Assembly (NCBI GenBank): GCA_001462345.1 | Contig: LIUM01000002.1 | Location: 57,954 to 121,953, forward strand | Direction: 5' to 3' | DNA from: Fibrobacteria bacterium AD312 | GTDB lineage: Bacteria; Fibrobacterota; Fibrobacteria; Fibrobacterales; Fibrobacteraceae | DNA length: 64,000 nucleotides | Part shown: positions 35,561-43,278 of the stretch, piece after piece | How the letters are laid out: every line of letters begins with the position of its first letter | How positions within the stretch are numbered: position 1 is the first letter of the stretch | Translations under genes and position numbers: made by a program | The notes under the pieces: model-generated | Told to the model about the DNA's origin: nothing | Seen by the model: only the letters and a program-made list of their open reading frames with translations | Database searches by the model: none

Positions 35561-36863
35561 CATCCACTAATACTTTTATTTTTCCATTTTCTGCTTGATA
35601 AGGAGCTGCTTGTGGATCCGTGATATCAATCCAAATTATATTTGGATTATTTTCATTGATAAGAAAAGCCGTTGGATTTTTTTCTCCATTAATAAAAACC
35701 ATTAAATCTCCAGAACCATGCGTTCTCTTAAAAGCAAGACGTCTAGAGGTAACTTCTAATTCAGTATATCCTCCTTCTAATAAAGCTTTTTTAGATAAAC
35801 GTAATCCAGATAAATGTTCTAACACGCCAAGATAATGGGGCTCAGGTATTGTTTCTGGAGGAATTCCCTTTATAGAAGGCCTTAAATTAGAATCTTCCTG
35901 ATTCCCTTTAATCGCTTGAAATCCAAATTCTTCTCCATAATATATAGAAGGAATTCCTGGCAACGTATAAAACAAAAAATGTAATGGATACCAATCCGAA
36001 GGGTCTTTTAAAATACTTCGAACTCTAGATACATCATGATTTTCATTAAAAAGTGTAAGATGTTTTTCTCGACAAAGGCCCGTATTATTTGCAAATAAAC
36101 GTTTCAAAGAATACGCTATTTCAAAAAAATTATTGTCATTGAAAGAAGACCACAATGACTTATAGACTTCATAACCTGTGACAGAATCTAGTTCTGCTTC
36201 ATCTAGCCATAAACGTGGATTTCCAAAAACAACTTCACCCATAAGCCAAAAATTTTCTTTTCTTGATCGACAAAATGAAGAAAGTTTTTTTAAGAAATTA
36301 CGATCCATCACATCTGCAGCATCTAAACGAACGCCATCGATGTTTAAAGAATCTATCCAAAGAGAGGCCACATCCATAATTTCTTGCTGTACCGACGAAG
36401 AATTCAAATTCAGTTGAGGTAATTCTTGAAAGCCATTCCAGCCTTCCACGGTAAAAGAATCGCCACACTTATTTGGTTTATTCCAATCAATTTGACGGTA
36501 CCAATCAGCATATTTAGAATGCATGCCCTTTTCTTGTAAATCTCGATAGGCAAAATGTTTTCGAGAAGTATGATTCCAAACAGCATCTAATACAACACGA
36601 ATATCATTTTCATGTAATCGCTGAATTAAAGATTGCAAATCTTCCCAAGAACCGATTCTTGGGTCTACCCGTCTCCAATTCACAGTATCATAACCATGGG
36701 AAACGGATTCAAAAACAGGCCCTAATAATACAGTGTCTATGTGTAAACGTTTCCAATGATCAATCCAAGATTCAAATGTTCGAATAGAACGATAAGAATG
36801 ATTTGCTTTATCATATAAAGCACCCAAAGGAAATAAATGATAGATATGGTTAGGTGATTTCAT
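35520..36863 (-). CDS. Cytoplasmic GH13 alpha-amylase-family glycosidase
   Basis: The 447-residue enzyme has no signal peptide, so it likely acts on intracellular maltodextrin or related alpha-glucans. GH13 regions are visible: VVLDAVWNHTS (region I), the nucleophile in GVRLDAADVM near residue 180, the acid in LMGEVVFG near 207 and the third acid in FNENHDVSR near 272. The ATG at 36863 is chosen because AAGGAG lies about five bases upstream. A TetR-type operator lies 13 bases upstream of the start, identical to one in front of the tetR gene. The gene overlaps rdgB by 41 bp at its 3' end. Substrate specificity is not readable. Confidence 0.9.
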   Translation of the reverse strand: MKSPNHIYHLFPLGALYDKANHSYRSIRTFESWIDHWKRLHIDTVLLGPVFESVSHGYDTVNWRRVDPRIGSWEDLQSLIQRLHENDIRVVLDAVWNHTSRKHFAYRDLQEKGMHSKYADWYRQIDWNKPNKCGDSFTVEGWNGFQELPQLNLNSSSVQQEIMDVASLWIDSLNIDGVRLDAADVMDRNFLKKLSSFCRSRKENFWLMGEVVFGNPRLWLDEAELDSVTGYEVYKSLWSSFNDNNFFEIAYSLKRLFANNTGLCREKHLTLFNENHDVSRVRSILKDPSDWYPLHFLFYTLPGIPSIYYGEEFGFQAIKGNQEDSNLRPSIKGIPPETIPEPHYLGVLEHLSGLRLSKKALLEGGYTELEVTSRRLAFKRTHGSGDLMVFINGEKNPTAFLINENNPNIIWIDITDPQAAPYQAENGKIKVLVDANWGKVLAPQLIS

Positions 36864-36876
36864 ATAACTCCTTTTA

Positions 36877-36892
36877 TATACCAAATGGTATA
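36877..36892. promoter_or_regulatory. TetR operator copy 1 (amylase promoter)
   Basis: TATACCAAATGGTATA is a dyad with 7-bp arms around AA. It is 13 bases upstream of the amylase start and overlaps a TATATA sequence (36875-36880) that fits a -10 element on the minus strand. The same 16 bases occur upstream of the tetR gene. Confidence 0.85.
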
Positions 36893-36911
36893 CTGTTAAT
36901 GCAAAAAAATT

Positions 36912-37478
36912 CTAGGAATAAATGCCGTGCATAAATTGATGAGCCGTTTGATAAACACTTTCTTCATTTAAGGAGGTTAAGCCATGCATGGATGAGCTTA
37001 TGGTGGCATTAATAACTCCCATCAAGGTATAAGCATAACGGTAATGACGGCCTTTCATATTACCATGATCAAGAGAAGCTGCCTTAAAAAGTTCTACAAA
37101 AAGGCTCCATTGCTTTATCACAATCGGGTTTACAAAACGAAAAGCTTCATTTTCTTCTGGAACATGTTCTAAACCCATATACCAACGGTAGAAGTCTCTG
37201 TTTTCTTGAGCAAAACGAAAGTAATGGGCAATAATTTTCTCTATAGAATAGACTAAATCGCCACGATAAGAGGAAACAGATTCAAGAGAACGTAAGAAAG
37301 GATTGAAGTGAGACTCCAGTAGTTCTTTTAAGAGACCCGTTTTACTACCAAAATAATGATACAAAGAAGGCTTAGTGACGCCCACAGCATCCACTATTTT
37401 TTGTATTCCAGTAGACTCATAGCCTTCTCTTCGGAATAATTGTAATGCTTCTACTAAAAAGCGTTCTCTTGTATCCAT
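36912..37478 (-). CDS. TetR/AcrR-family repressor
   Basis: The ATG at 37478 gives a 188-residue protein starting MDTRERFLVEALQLFRREG, the usual TetR start; a longer frame extends upstream without support. The helix-turn-helix is IQKIVDAVGVTKPSLYHYFGSK (about residues 23-44), followed by a helical ligand-binding domain. Identical 16-bp operators lie in its own promoter (37487-37502) and in the amylase promoter (36877-36892), so it probably represses both. The inducer is unknown; a sugar would be plausible given the amylase. It is in the same orientation as the amylase gene. Confidence 0.93.
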   Translation of the reverse strand: MDTRERFLVEALQLFRREGYESTGIQKIVDAVGVTKPSLYHYFGSKTGLLKELLESHFNPFLRSLESVSSYRGDLVYSIEKIIAHYFRFAQENRDFYRWYMGLEHVPEENEAFRFVNPIVIKQWSLFVELFKAASLDHGNMKGRHYRYAYTLMGVINATISSSMHGLTSLNEESVYQTAHQFMHGIYS

Positions 37479-37484
37479 ATCCTT

Positions 37485-37513
37485 AATATACCAAATGGTA
37501 TAATACGTGTCAA
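37485..37513 (-). promoter_or_regulatory. tetR promoter with embedded operator copy 2
   Basis: On the minus strand TTGACA (37508-37513) and TATATT (37485-37490) are separated by 17 bases, a near-consensus sigma70 promoter. The operator TATACCAAATGGTATA at 37487-37502 overlaps the -10 and the spacer, so binding would block RNA polymerase. The predicted transcription start falls at or next to the A of the ATG at 37478, so the transcript may be leaderless. Confidence 0.82.
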
Positions 37514-37614
37514 TAGAAAAAATAATAAATCTCTCTTTCACGAGAAAAAGGCGAAAATCGTCAAAAAAAAGAATCTCTCCAGCCATATGTCTCTAAGATT
37601 GGTATTTTGTTCTC

Positions 37615-38496
37615 ATGAATGAATTAATGGAAGAAAACGAAAAAATCATCATCGCTTCAGCTAGTTACTCTACAATTAGAGAGTACAGTCTCGTTTTATC
37701 TTCTCAGTTAATCATTCACGATGTGATACCTACCGAAACAGGACCTTTTGAAATTTGGGTTTCAAAGAACGATGCCAAATTAGCTCGGCGTCAAATTCGA
37801 TTATATCGTTGCGAAAACCCCCCACGTCCAAACAATGCTCCTCTTCCAGTAATGGTTACCTTACAGCCTCTATGGATTTTATCTGTTCCAGCTATCATTA
37901 CCCTAATTCAATTTTCTGATCGTATTTCTTACCTTACCTCTCGAGGCATATCGGATGCGTCTTTGGTTTTGAAAGGCGAATGGTGGCGTTTGTTTACAGC
38001 CCTTTCTCTTCATGGCGACGCTAAACATGTTCTAGGGAATTTAATCTCTGGCTTTTTTGTTTTGAACTTATTATCACTTCGAATTCCTCTCTCTAGACTG
38101 GCGGCTCCTCTATTAATTTTTTCCGCTTTAGCAAATGGTCTCGTCAGCCTAACTATGCAAGAAAATTTTCGTTCTCTTGGCTTTTCCACTTTTGTTTTTG
38201 CATCTCTGGGAGCACTTAGCTCGATTGAGTTTCGTTTAATGCCCAAAGAATTTCATGGCTTGCAGAGACGTTTTGCTCCATTATTTGGAGCCCTACTTCT
38301 TGCTGTTTTTATGGGGCTTGGAGAAAACTCCGATATTTTCGCTCACGGCTATGGTTTTATATTAGGCTTAGTCGTAGGCTTTTTACCAAAAAGAAAATCA
38401 CTACAATGGGGTATTCATTTTACTCGTTTTGACATTCTTTTAATTATCTCTTATTTTGCTTTATTCCTATGCAGCTGGCTTTTTGCTCTGTCTTAA
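37615..38496 (+). CDS. Rhomboid-family intramembrane serine protease
   Basis: The 293-residue protein has a soluble N-terminal part of about 75 residues that resembles a DUF2007-like signal-transducing domain (IIIASASYSTIREYSLVL, then PFEIWVSKND). The membrane rhomboid domain follows: GEWWRLFTALSLHGDAKHVLGN, the catalytic serine S191 in LGFSTF and the histidine H244 in AHGYGF. Both dyad residues are present, so activity is expected. Substrates are unknown. It is divergent from tetR. Confidence 0.9.
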   Translation: MNELMEENEKIIIASASYSTIREYSLVLSSQLIIHDVIPTETGPFEIWVSKNDAKLARRQIRLYRCENPPRPNNAPLPVMVTLQPLWILSVPAIITLIQFSDRISYLTSRGISDASLVLKGEWWRLFTALSLHGDAKHVLGNLISGFFVLNLLSLRIPLSRLAAPLLIFSALANGLVSLTMQENFRSLGFSTFVFASLGALSSIEFRLMPKEFHGLQRRFAPLFGALLLAVFMGLGENSDIFAHGYGFILGLVVGFLPKRKSLQWGIHFTRFDILLIISYFALFLCSWLFALS

Positions 38497-38716
38497 TAGA
38501 AAAAATCTTTCATGCTAATTTTTTTTATCCCTTTCTATAATAAAGATATTTTTTCAAAGGTTCCATACAAAAATGGTTTCAAAAGAATAGTATAAGAAGC
38601 TAGATAAAGAATGAAGACGAAAAAAAAATTTATGTTTAGATAATTCTTAATGTTATTTGGAAGAACATAGGACTACTTCTTTTTTTGATGGAACGCGATT
38701 TTTTTACGGAGAACAT

Positions 38717-39637
38717 ATGTCAAAAGTGAACAGCATTATTGAATTAATTGGTAAAACACCTTTAATTAGAATTCAAAAAATGAATCCAAACGAAAATGAA
38801 ATTCTTGTAAAAATGGAATCGCTAAACCCTCTTTCAAGCATTAAAGATCGTGTGGCTCTAGCTTTAATAGAGCAAGCAGAAAAAGATGGTTTATTAAATC
38901 AAGACTCTGTGCTTATCGAGCCTACTAGCGGAAACACAGGCATTGGCCTTGCTTATGTGGCCGCAGTTAAAGGCTATAAACTCATTCTAACCATGCCCGA
39001 AACGATGAGTATAGAACGTCGAAAGTTGTTAAAAGCCTTAGGAGCAGAAGTCGTTCTTACAGAAGGAAGCCTTGGTATGCGAGGCGCTATTGAAAAAGCA
39101 AATAGCCTTGCCTCTGAAACAAATAATTCCTTTATTCCTCGTCAATTTGATAATCCAGCAAATCCTGAAATTCATTATCAAACCACAGGCCCAGAAATTT
39201 GGAAAGATAGCGAAGGGAAGGTAGATATTTTTATTTCTACAGTAGGCACAGGCGGCACTTTAACGGGAACAGCTGCGTATTTAAAATCTAAAAAGCCTTC
39301 AATTCAAGTCGTCGCCATAGAACCTGATACATCTGCAGTTCTCTCTGGTAAAGAATCTGGAGCCCATGGAATACAAGGTATTGGAGCAGGGTTTATTCCC
39401 TCGATCTTAGACACTAAAATCATTGATGAAATATATCTCACCAATGAAGAAAAAGCATTTCCTGTTGCTAGAGAAGCAGCAAAAAAAGAAGGCCTGCTGA
39501 TTGGCATTTCTTCTGGTGCCGCTTTAGAAGCCGCTTTAACAATTGCTGCTAGAAAAGAGAATAAAGGGAAAACCATTGTGGCGATTCTTCCAGATTCAGG
39601 AGAACGCTATTTATCCACCCCTCTTTTTGAATTTTAA
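38717..39637 (+). CDS. cysK: Cysteine synthase (O-acetylserine sulfhydrylase)
   Basis: This PLP enzyme makes cysteine from O-acetylserine and sulfide. The ATG at 38717 is chosen because GGAG lies six bases upstream and the product then starts MSKVNSIIELIGKTPLI as in the family, 306 residues. The PLP lysine is K43 (SSIKDRV), the phosphate-binding loop is PTSGNTGIGLA and the C-terminal TISSGAA-type loop appears as IGISSGAALEAA. The 220 bases upstream hold no other gene. Confidence 0.95.
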   Translation: MSKVNSIIELIGKTPLIRIQKMNPNENEILVKMESLNPLSSIKDRVALALIEQAEKDGLLNQDSVLIEPTSGNTGIGLAYVAAVKGYKLILTMPETMSIERRKLLKALGAEVVLTEGSLGMRGAIEKANSLASETNNSFIPRQFDNPANPEIHYQTTGPEIWKDSEGKVDIFISTVGTGGTLTGTAAYLKSKKPSIQVVAIEPDTSAVLSGKESGAHGIQGIGAGFIPSILDTKIIDEIYLTNEEKAFPVAREAAKKEGLLIGISSGAALEAALTIAARKENKGKTIVAILPDSGERYLSTPLFEF

Positions 39638-39769
39638 TTTTTAGAAAATAAATTTGCTTGTTTATTCACAATTTGAACATACGATTCTTAAAATTATTTT
39701 TGTTCTATAATACGAAAAAAAAATATCTGAATCTGAAATGAATTTTACCATTCCATATTGAAATACATT

Positions 39770-40969
39770 TTAGACATCGTTACTGATGATTCTTTTTTCT
39801 TTTTTAAGTTTAAACAAGAATTCATAAGTCGCAACATACTTGTCTAAAAAGACAATTAGAAATGACTCCTTATATTTTGGAATACGTGGAGTTAATGGCC
39901 ACATATGCTTCAAAATGATATCTTTTTCCACTTTATTTAATTCAAACAAAGACATTGAATTTTTTAAAGCAATTTTTGAATGACGAAAGCCGTGAAAGTT
40001 TTTTGTAGGCCTTCCAGGATCATTTCCATCTCGCCAATCATACAAGAAAAAATCATGAAGTAATCCGCCGCGCGCAGCGGAACGGTAATCCCAGCCTTTC
40101 TGACGGCATATTTTATACGCCAAAAAAGAAACCTTAAGAACATGATCAAAAATACTACTTTGATGGTGTTTGAAGTTTTTAGTTTTCAAAAACTCGCGAT
40201 TTTCTAAGATTTCTTTTACACATTCTAAATAATCATCATCCTCTATAAACTCGATATCTAATTCTTTAATAGATAGAATTGATTTATACTGATCTAGAAC
40301 AACACCTAAATTATTTTCAAATTTTTTTGATATTGCTTCAGACATATTTTTCCTTAAATGAGAAAAAGCAAGAACCAACCGTTTTTCTTGGCGTAACCAT
40401 TTTTCTAACTCAAAAGCATCAGAAGTAATGATTCGTTGATAGCCTGTTTCTAAAAGAATACCGAGCTTGCGTCCAAGAGAAATAGAATAAGCAAAATCAA
40501 TTATAAAATAAACAGCTAAAACACTCGCTACGATAATTGCTTGCCATTCATTCAATAAAACTACTTTATCCCATACCCAGGGGTGAAGAACTTCTATAAA
40601 AAAAACACCTAGGCCACCCCATATTAAAGAATATTTTAAACAAATTCGACCATGCAGATTAAAGCGATTATCTTCATAACTCCATAAACGTACATGAAGC
40701 ACCCTTTCTGAAAAAAAACCAACAATATATTCTAATGCACTAGCTAAAATAGTATAAAGAATAAATTGTACAATCAAAGGATAAGGGTTCGAAAAATCAT
40801 CTAAGGCCACAAAAAATAAAGCCACTACACCATAAATAGGAACAAAAAAACCACGCAAAAAGCCTGCATTAACAAAAGTCTTTTGATTCCATGAACGATA
40901 GACAACTTCTATCACCCAACCAAAAAAAGAATACAAAGAGAAACAAATCATTAATAATGCAATAATCAT
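39770..40969 (-). CDS. CmpB-type (PF06541) membrane domain fused to an HD domain
   Basis: The 399-residue protein begins with a putative ABC-transporter type IV (CmpB) membrane domain of about five helices (residues 1-165; FFGWVIEVVYRSWNQKTFVNAGFLRG and ALEYIVGFFSERVLHVRLWSY). A helical linker leads to an HD phosphohydrolase-like domain (about 270-385) with LLHDFFLYDW near 310, HGFRHSKIA and KHMWPLTPRIPK. HD domains of this type are predicted metal-dependent hydrolases; the substrate is unknown. The fusion would put a hydrolase on the inner face of the membrane. The family call is from motif recognition only. Confidence 0.75.
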   Translation of the reverse strand: MIIALLMICFSLYSFFGWVIEVVYRSWNQKTFVNAGFLRGFFVPIYGVVALFFVALDDFSNPYPLIVQFILYTILASALEYIVGFFSERVLHVRLWSYEDNRFNLHGRICLKYSLIWGGLGVFFIEVLHPWVWDKVVLLNEWQAIIVASVLAVYFIIDFAYSISLGRKLGILLETGYQRIITSDAFELEKWLRQEKRLVLAFSHLRKNMSEAISKKFENNLGVVLDQYKSILSIKELDIEFIEDDDYLECVKEILENREFLKTKNFKHHQSSIFDHVLKVSFLAYKICRQKGWDYRSAARGGLLHDFFLYDWRDGNDPGRPTKNFHGFRHSKIALKNSMSLFELNKVEKDIILKHMWPLTPRIPKYKESFLIVFLDKYVATYEFLFKLKKEKRIISNDV

Positions 40970-41083
40970 ATCCTGTAATATAAGAAAAAGCTCTTTTCCA
41001 AAAGGAACTTTATTTATTTAAAAACAAATAACGCCTTTTTTATGACACTGAAACAATCCTACGATAAATAAAATCTGTATGGA

Positions 41084-41118
41084 CAAAAAAAAGACCCTCT
41101 ATAAAAGAGAGCCTTTTT
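41084..41118 (-). terminator. Terminator downstream of the Asn/Arg-rich protein gene
   Basis: On the minus strand AAAAAGGCTCTCT pairs with AGAGGGTCTTTTT (two G-U wobbles) around a short loop, followed by a T-run. It lies 18 bases past the stop at 41136. Confidence 0.82.
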
Positions 41119-41135
41119 TAATCTTCAAAACCGTA

Positions 41136-41771
41136 TTAATCTTCGTCAGCAAGCTCAGGGAGCTTTTTGACTACATTACGACGGCCATAACGCACTTTCG
41201 AAGGATCAAAATCATTCACTGCTGTTTCTGCAGCCACAGGAGCTGCGATAGGAGCACTAACCACAGGAGCGACTGGTACTTCCGCTTGTATGCGAGGAGT
41301 CAATGGACGACGAGCCTCAGGTTGTTGTACCTGTGGTTGTACTTGTGGTTTTGGTTGATTTTGAACTGGAGAAGGTTGCTCTGCCGAAGAAAAGGCAGGT
41401 ATATTTTCTTGAACAGGGGTCGTTTCTGTACGTGGTAAACGATCATTGCGATTGTTATGTCTACGATCTCTGCGATCATTTACATTACGAGCATTAGCAT
41501 TACTACGATCAGGACGATTATTATCTTTATTATTTCGATCTTTACTAGAGGAATTATTGCGATTATCCTTATTATTGCGGTCTCCACGAGAAGCCATCTC
41601 TTGTGCGCTTAGAGCATGACGAGAAGATGGTTTTAAGTTCATATCGGGAGAAAGCTTTTTAATAATCGGCGTACGAAGCATAGTCGTAAGCTTATTCACT
41701 TTAGAAAGAATAACAACGCCTAAAACTACTGCGATAACAGCAAGAATTAGCGTAATGAGTTGTATTTCCAT
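41136..41771 (-). CDS. Membrane-anchored low-complexity Asn/Arg/Pro-rich protein
   Basis: I do not recognise this 211-residue protein. An N-terminal membrane helix (about residues 4-24; ITLILAVIAVVLGVVILS) is followed by a basic Asn/Asp/Arg-rich segment (about 65-110; repeats such as RNNKDNRN and RNDR), then a Pro/Gln/Ala-rich linker and a short conserved-looking basic end (RYGRRNVVKKLPELADED). The bulk is expected to be disordered and cytoplasmic or periplasmic depending on topology; the basic run suggests nucleic-acid or anionic polymer binding, which is inference. AGGTGAC precedes the ATG. A long structured leader lies upstream. Confidence 0.6.
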   Translation of the reverse strand: MEIQLITLILAVIAVVLGVVILSKVNKLTTMLRTPIIKKLSPDMNLKPSSRHALSAQEMASRGDRNNKDNRNNSSSKDRNNKDNNRPDRSNANARNVNDRRDRRHNNRNDRLPRTETTPVQENIPAFSSAEQPSPVQNQPKPQVQPQVQQPEARRPLTPRIQAEVPVAPVVSAPIAAPVAAETAVNDFDPSKVRYGRRNVVKKLPELADED

Positions 41772-42044
41772 TAGTCACCTCATATATAGAGTTAGCCTCG
41801 AAAACAAGCTGGAAAATAACTTGTCCTCAGGGTGGTTTACAATTTTTAAATGAGAGCCATCTTACTAGCGCCTTTCAGACTTGACGGCAGGGAGCTTTAT
41901 TGAGCTCAATTTTTCGTTTTAGCGAAAAAGCTGAAACCACGCGGCAAATTTAGATAAAAAGAATACCTTAAAGGAAGATTACACCCAAAAAAAGAATAAA
42001 ATAGAAGAAAAAGCTATTTTTTGAAATAATGTGCAGTGCCTATA
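41772..42044. other. Structured non-coding region between the Asn-rich gene and lexA
   Basis: No gene is supported here. Several helices can form in either strand: ACAAG/CTTGT (41804-41824), GTGGTTT/AAACCAC (41832-41838 with 41934-41940), TTTCAG/CTGAAA (41873-41878 with 41931-41936), GAGCT/AGCTC (41892-41907) and TTTTTCG/CGAAAAA (41910-41929). The long-range pairs compete for the same bases, as in a switch. It could be the 5' leader of the minus-strand gene at 41771 or a separate RNA. I could not match it to a known RNA family. Confidence 0.4.
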
Positions 42045-42073
42045 TTGACAAATGCACAATAATGCACTATATT
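42045..42073 (+). promoter_or_regulatory. lexA promoter with LexA box
   Basis: TTGACA (42045-42050) and TATATT (42068-42073) are 17 bases apart. The spacer contains TGCACAATAATGCA (42053-42066), which resembles the TGCNC-N4-GTGCA type box I remember for Fibrobacter LexA. Autorepression of lexA is therefore likely. Confidence 0.78.
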
Positions 42074-42096
42074 TATTAATCTCAAAGAGGTTAAAA

Positions 42097-42750
42097 ATGG
42101 ATAATATCGACTCTCATTCTTCAAAAAACAAGTTAACGGTACGTCAACAAGAAATTTTTGAATACATTCGAGATTGTACTCAATCTTCAAAAATGCCTCC
42201 TACAGTACGTGAAATTGGTGATCGGTTTAATATATCCTCTACCAATGGTGTTCGTTCTATTTTAGCTGCCCTAATAAAAAAAGGGTATATCAAGCGCTCT
42301 CCTCGGCTCAGTCGAGGAATTGAAATTCTAGATGAATCTTCTATTTCTACAGAATCCACTAATTCTATAGAAATTCCCATTGTCGGTCGTGTTGCAGCGG
42401 GTCAACCTATTTTGGCTGTTCAAAACATAGAAGGAACCGTTACAGTGGATCGAGATTTTCTAGCTAGTCGTACTGATGTATTTGCTCTTCGAGTCAAAGG
42501 CGATTCTATGATTAATGCAGGTATTCTAGATGGTGATCTTATTTTCGCCAAACAGCAACAATCTGCAGAAAGAGGTGAAATCGTCGTTGCTCAAGTCGAT
42601 AATGAAGCTACCATTAAATATTTTCAACCTCAGCACGATTGGATAGAACTTCACCCAGCAAATCCAAAATATCGTCCAATCATTGTTAAACCAGAATGTC
42701 CTTTTTCTATTGCAGGTCGAGTCATTGGCGTAATGAGAAAAATAAACTAA
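42097..42750 (+). CDS. lexA: SOS repressor LexA
   Basis: The ATG at 42097 follows AGAGG by six bases and gives 217 residues. The N-terminal winged helix ([32 protein letters not shown]) binds DNA; the C-terminal peptidase has the Ala-Gly self-cleavage site at A101-G102 (VAAGQPI), serine S137 (KGDSM) and lysine K174 (ATIKYF). RecA-triggered cleavage relieves repression. The promoter carries a LexA-like box. Two frame-disrupted small genes lie downstream on the same strand. Confidence 0.96.
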   Translation: MDNIDSHSSKNKLTVRQQEIFEYIRDCTQSSKMPPTVREIGDRFNISSTNGVRSILAALIKKGYIKRSPRLSRGIEILDESSISTESTNSIEIPIVGRVAAGQPILAVQNIEGTVTVDRDFLASRTDVFALRVKGDSMINAGILDGDLIFAKQQQSAERGEIVVAQVDNEATIKYFQPQHDWIELHPANPKYRPIIVKPECPFSIAGRVIGVMRKIN

Positions 42751-42834
42751 GAAGATAAAGTCCGATAAGCCATATTACTCGCTCATACTTAAATCATCGA
42801 AATACGAAGAAGACGAATACTAGGAGAACATAGT

Positions 42835-43006
42835 ATGACACTAAGAGAAAGTACACGAGTTATATGAGAGCTTAAAAGAACCCTGCAAAAAAGAAGGCAA
42901 GAATCTTTTCTGGGAAGTCCACAAGGCTCTTAATAGGCACTTGAAAGAGCATCCAGAAGACCATGCTAAATGGTACAATCACAACGATCCTTCCATCACA
43001 CAATAG
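42835..43006 (+). pseudogene. Small gene interrupted by a +1 shift
   Basis: AGGAG lies eight bases before an ATG at 42835, but frame zero stops after ten codons. One extra base after the third codon (CTA then A at 42844) restores 53 codons to the TAG at 43004: the joined product starts MTL-EKVHELYESLKEPCKK and ends HNDPSITQ. I do not recognise it. It may be a decayed gene, an assembly indel or a frameshifted gene. It is 14 bases from a second gene with the same type of break. Confidence 0.45.
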
Positions 43007-43019
43007 TGAGGATTATACT

Positions 43020-43182
43020 ATGAACAAATACACAGACACAGCCATGACGGGCTTTCTAGGAAGAACTATCGAAGGGGCTTAAAAAGGCCTTCAAGCGTAA
43101 TTCCGTAGGTGAGGCCTTATCAGGGGTTGAGAATGCCTCTGGTTCCTTTATCATTATGGAGGATGAATGGAATAATCTGTGA
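43020..43182 (+). pseudogene. Second small gene interrupted by a +1 shift
   Basis: GAGG lies about eight bases before the ATG at 43020. Frame zero (MNKYTDTAMTGFL) continues only to codon 20; skipping one G at 43059 after the CTA codon restores a frame of 40 codons (EELSKGLKKAFKRNSVG, ending MEDEWNNL) to TGA at 43180. The end resembles the tail of small antitoxin-like proteins, but this is weak. The break comes right after a CTA codon and before a GAA codon, almost as in its neighbour. Confidence 0.45.
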
Positions 43183-43220
43183 GATTAGATTATCGTAATA
43201 AAGCAGAATTTATTGAATAC

Positions 43221-43252
43221 AAAAAAGTCGAACTCAATAGTTCGACTTTTTT
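43221..43252. terminator. Bidirectional terminator
   Basis: AAAAAAGTCGAACT and AGTTCGACTTTTTT pair perfectly around CAAT. It lies between the two small broken genes and the convergent H1-like gene at 43279. Confidence 0.92.
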
Positions 43253-43278
43253 ATGTAATTTTTGAAAATAAAATCTTT

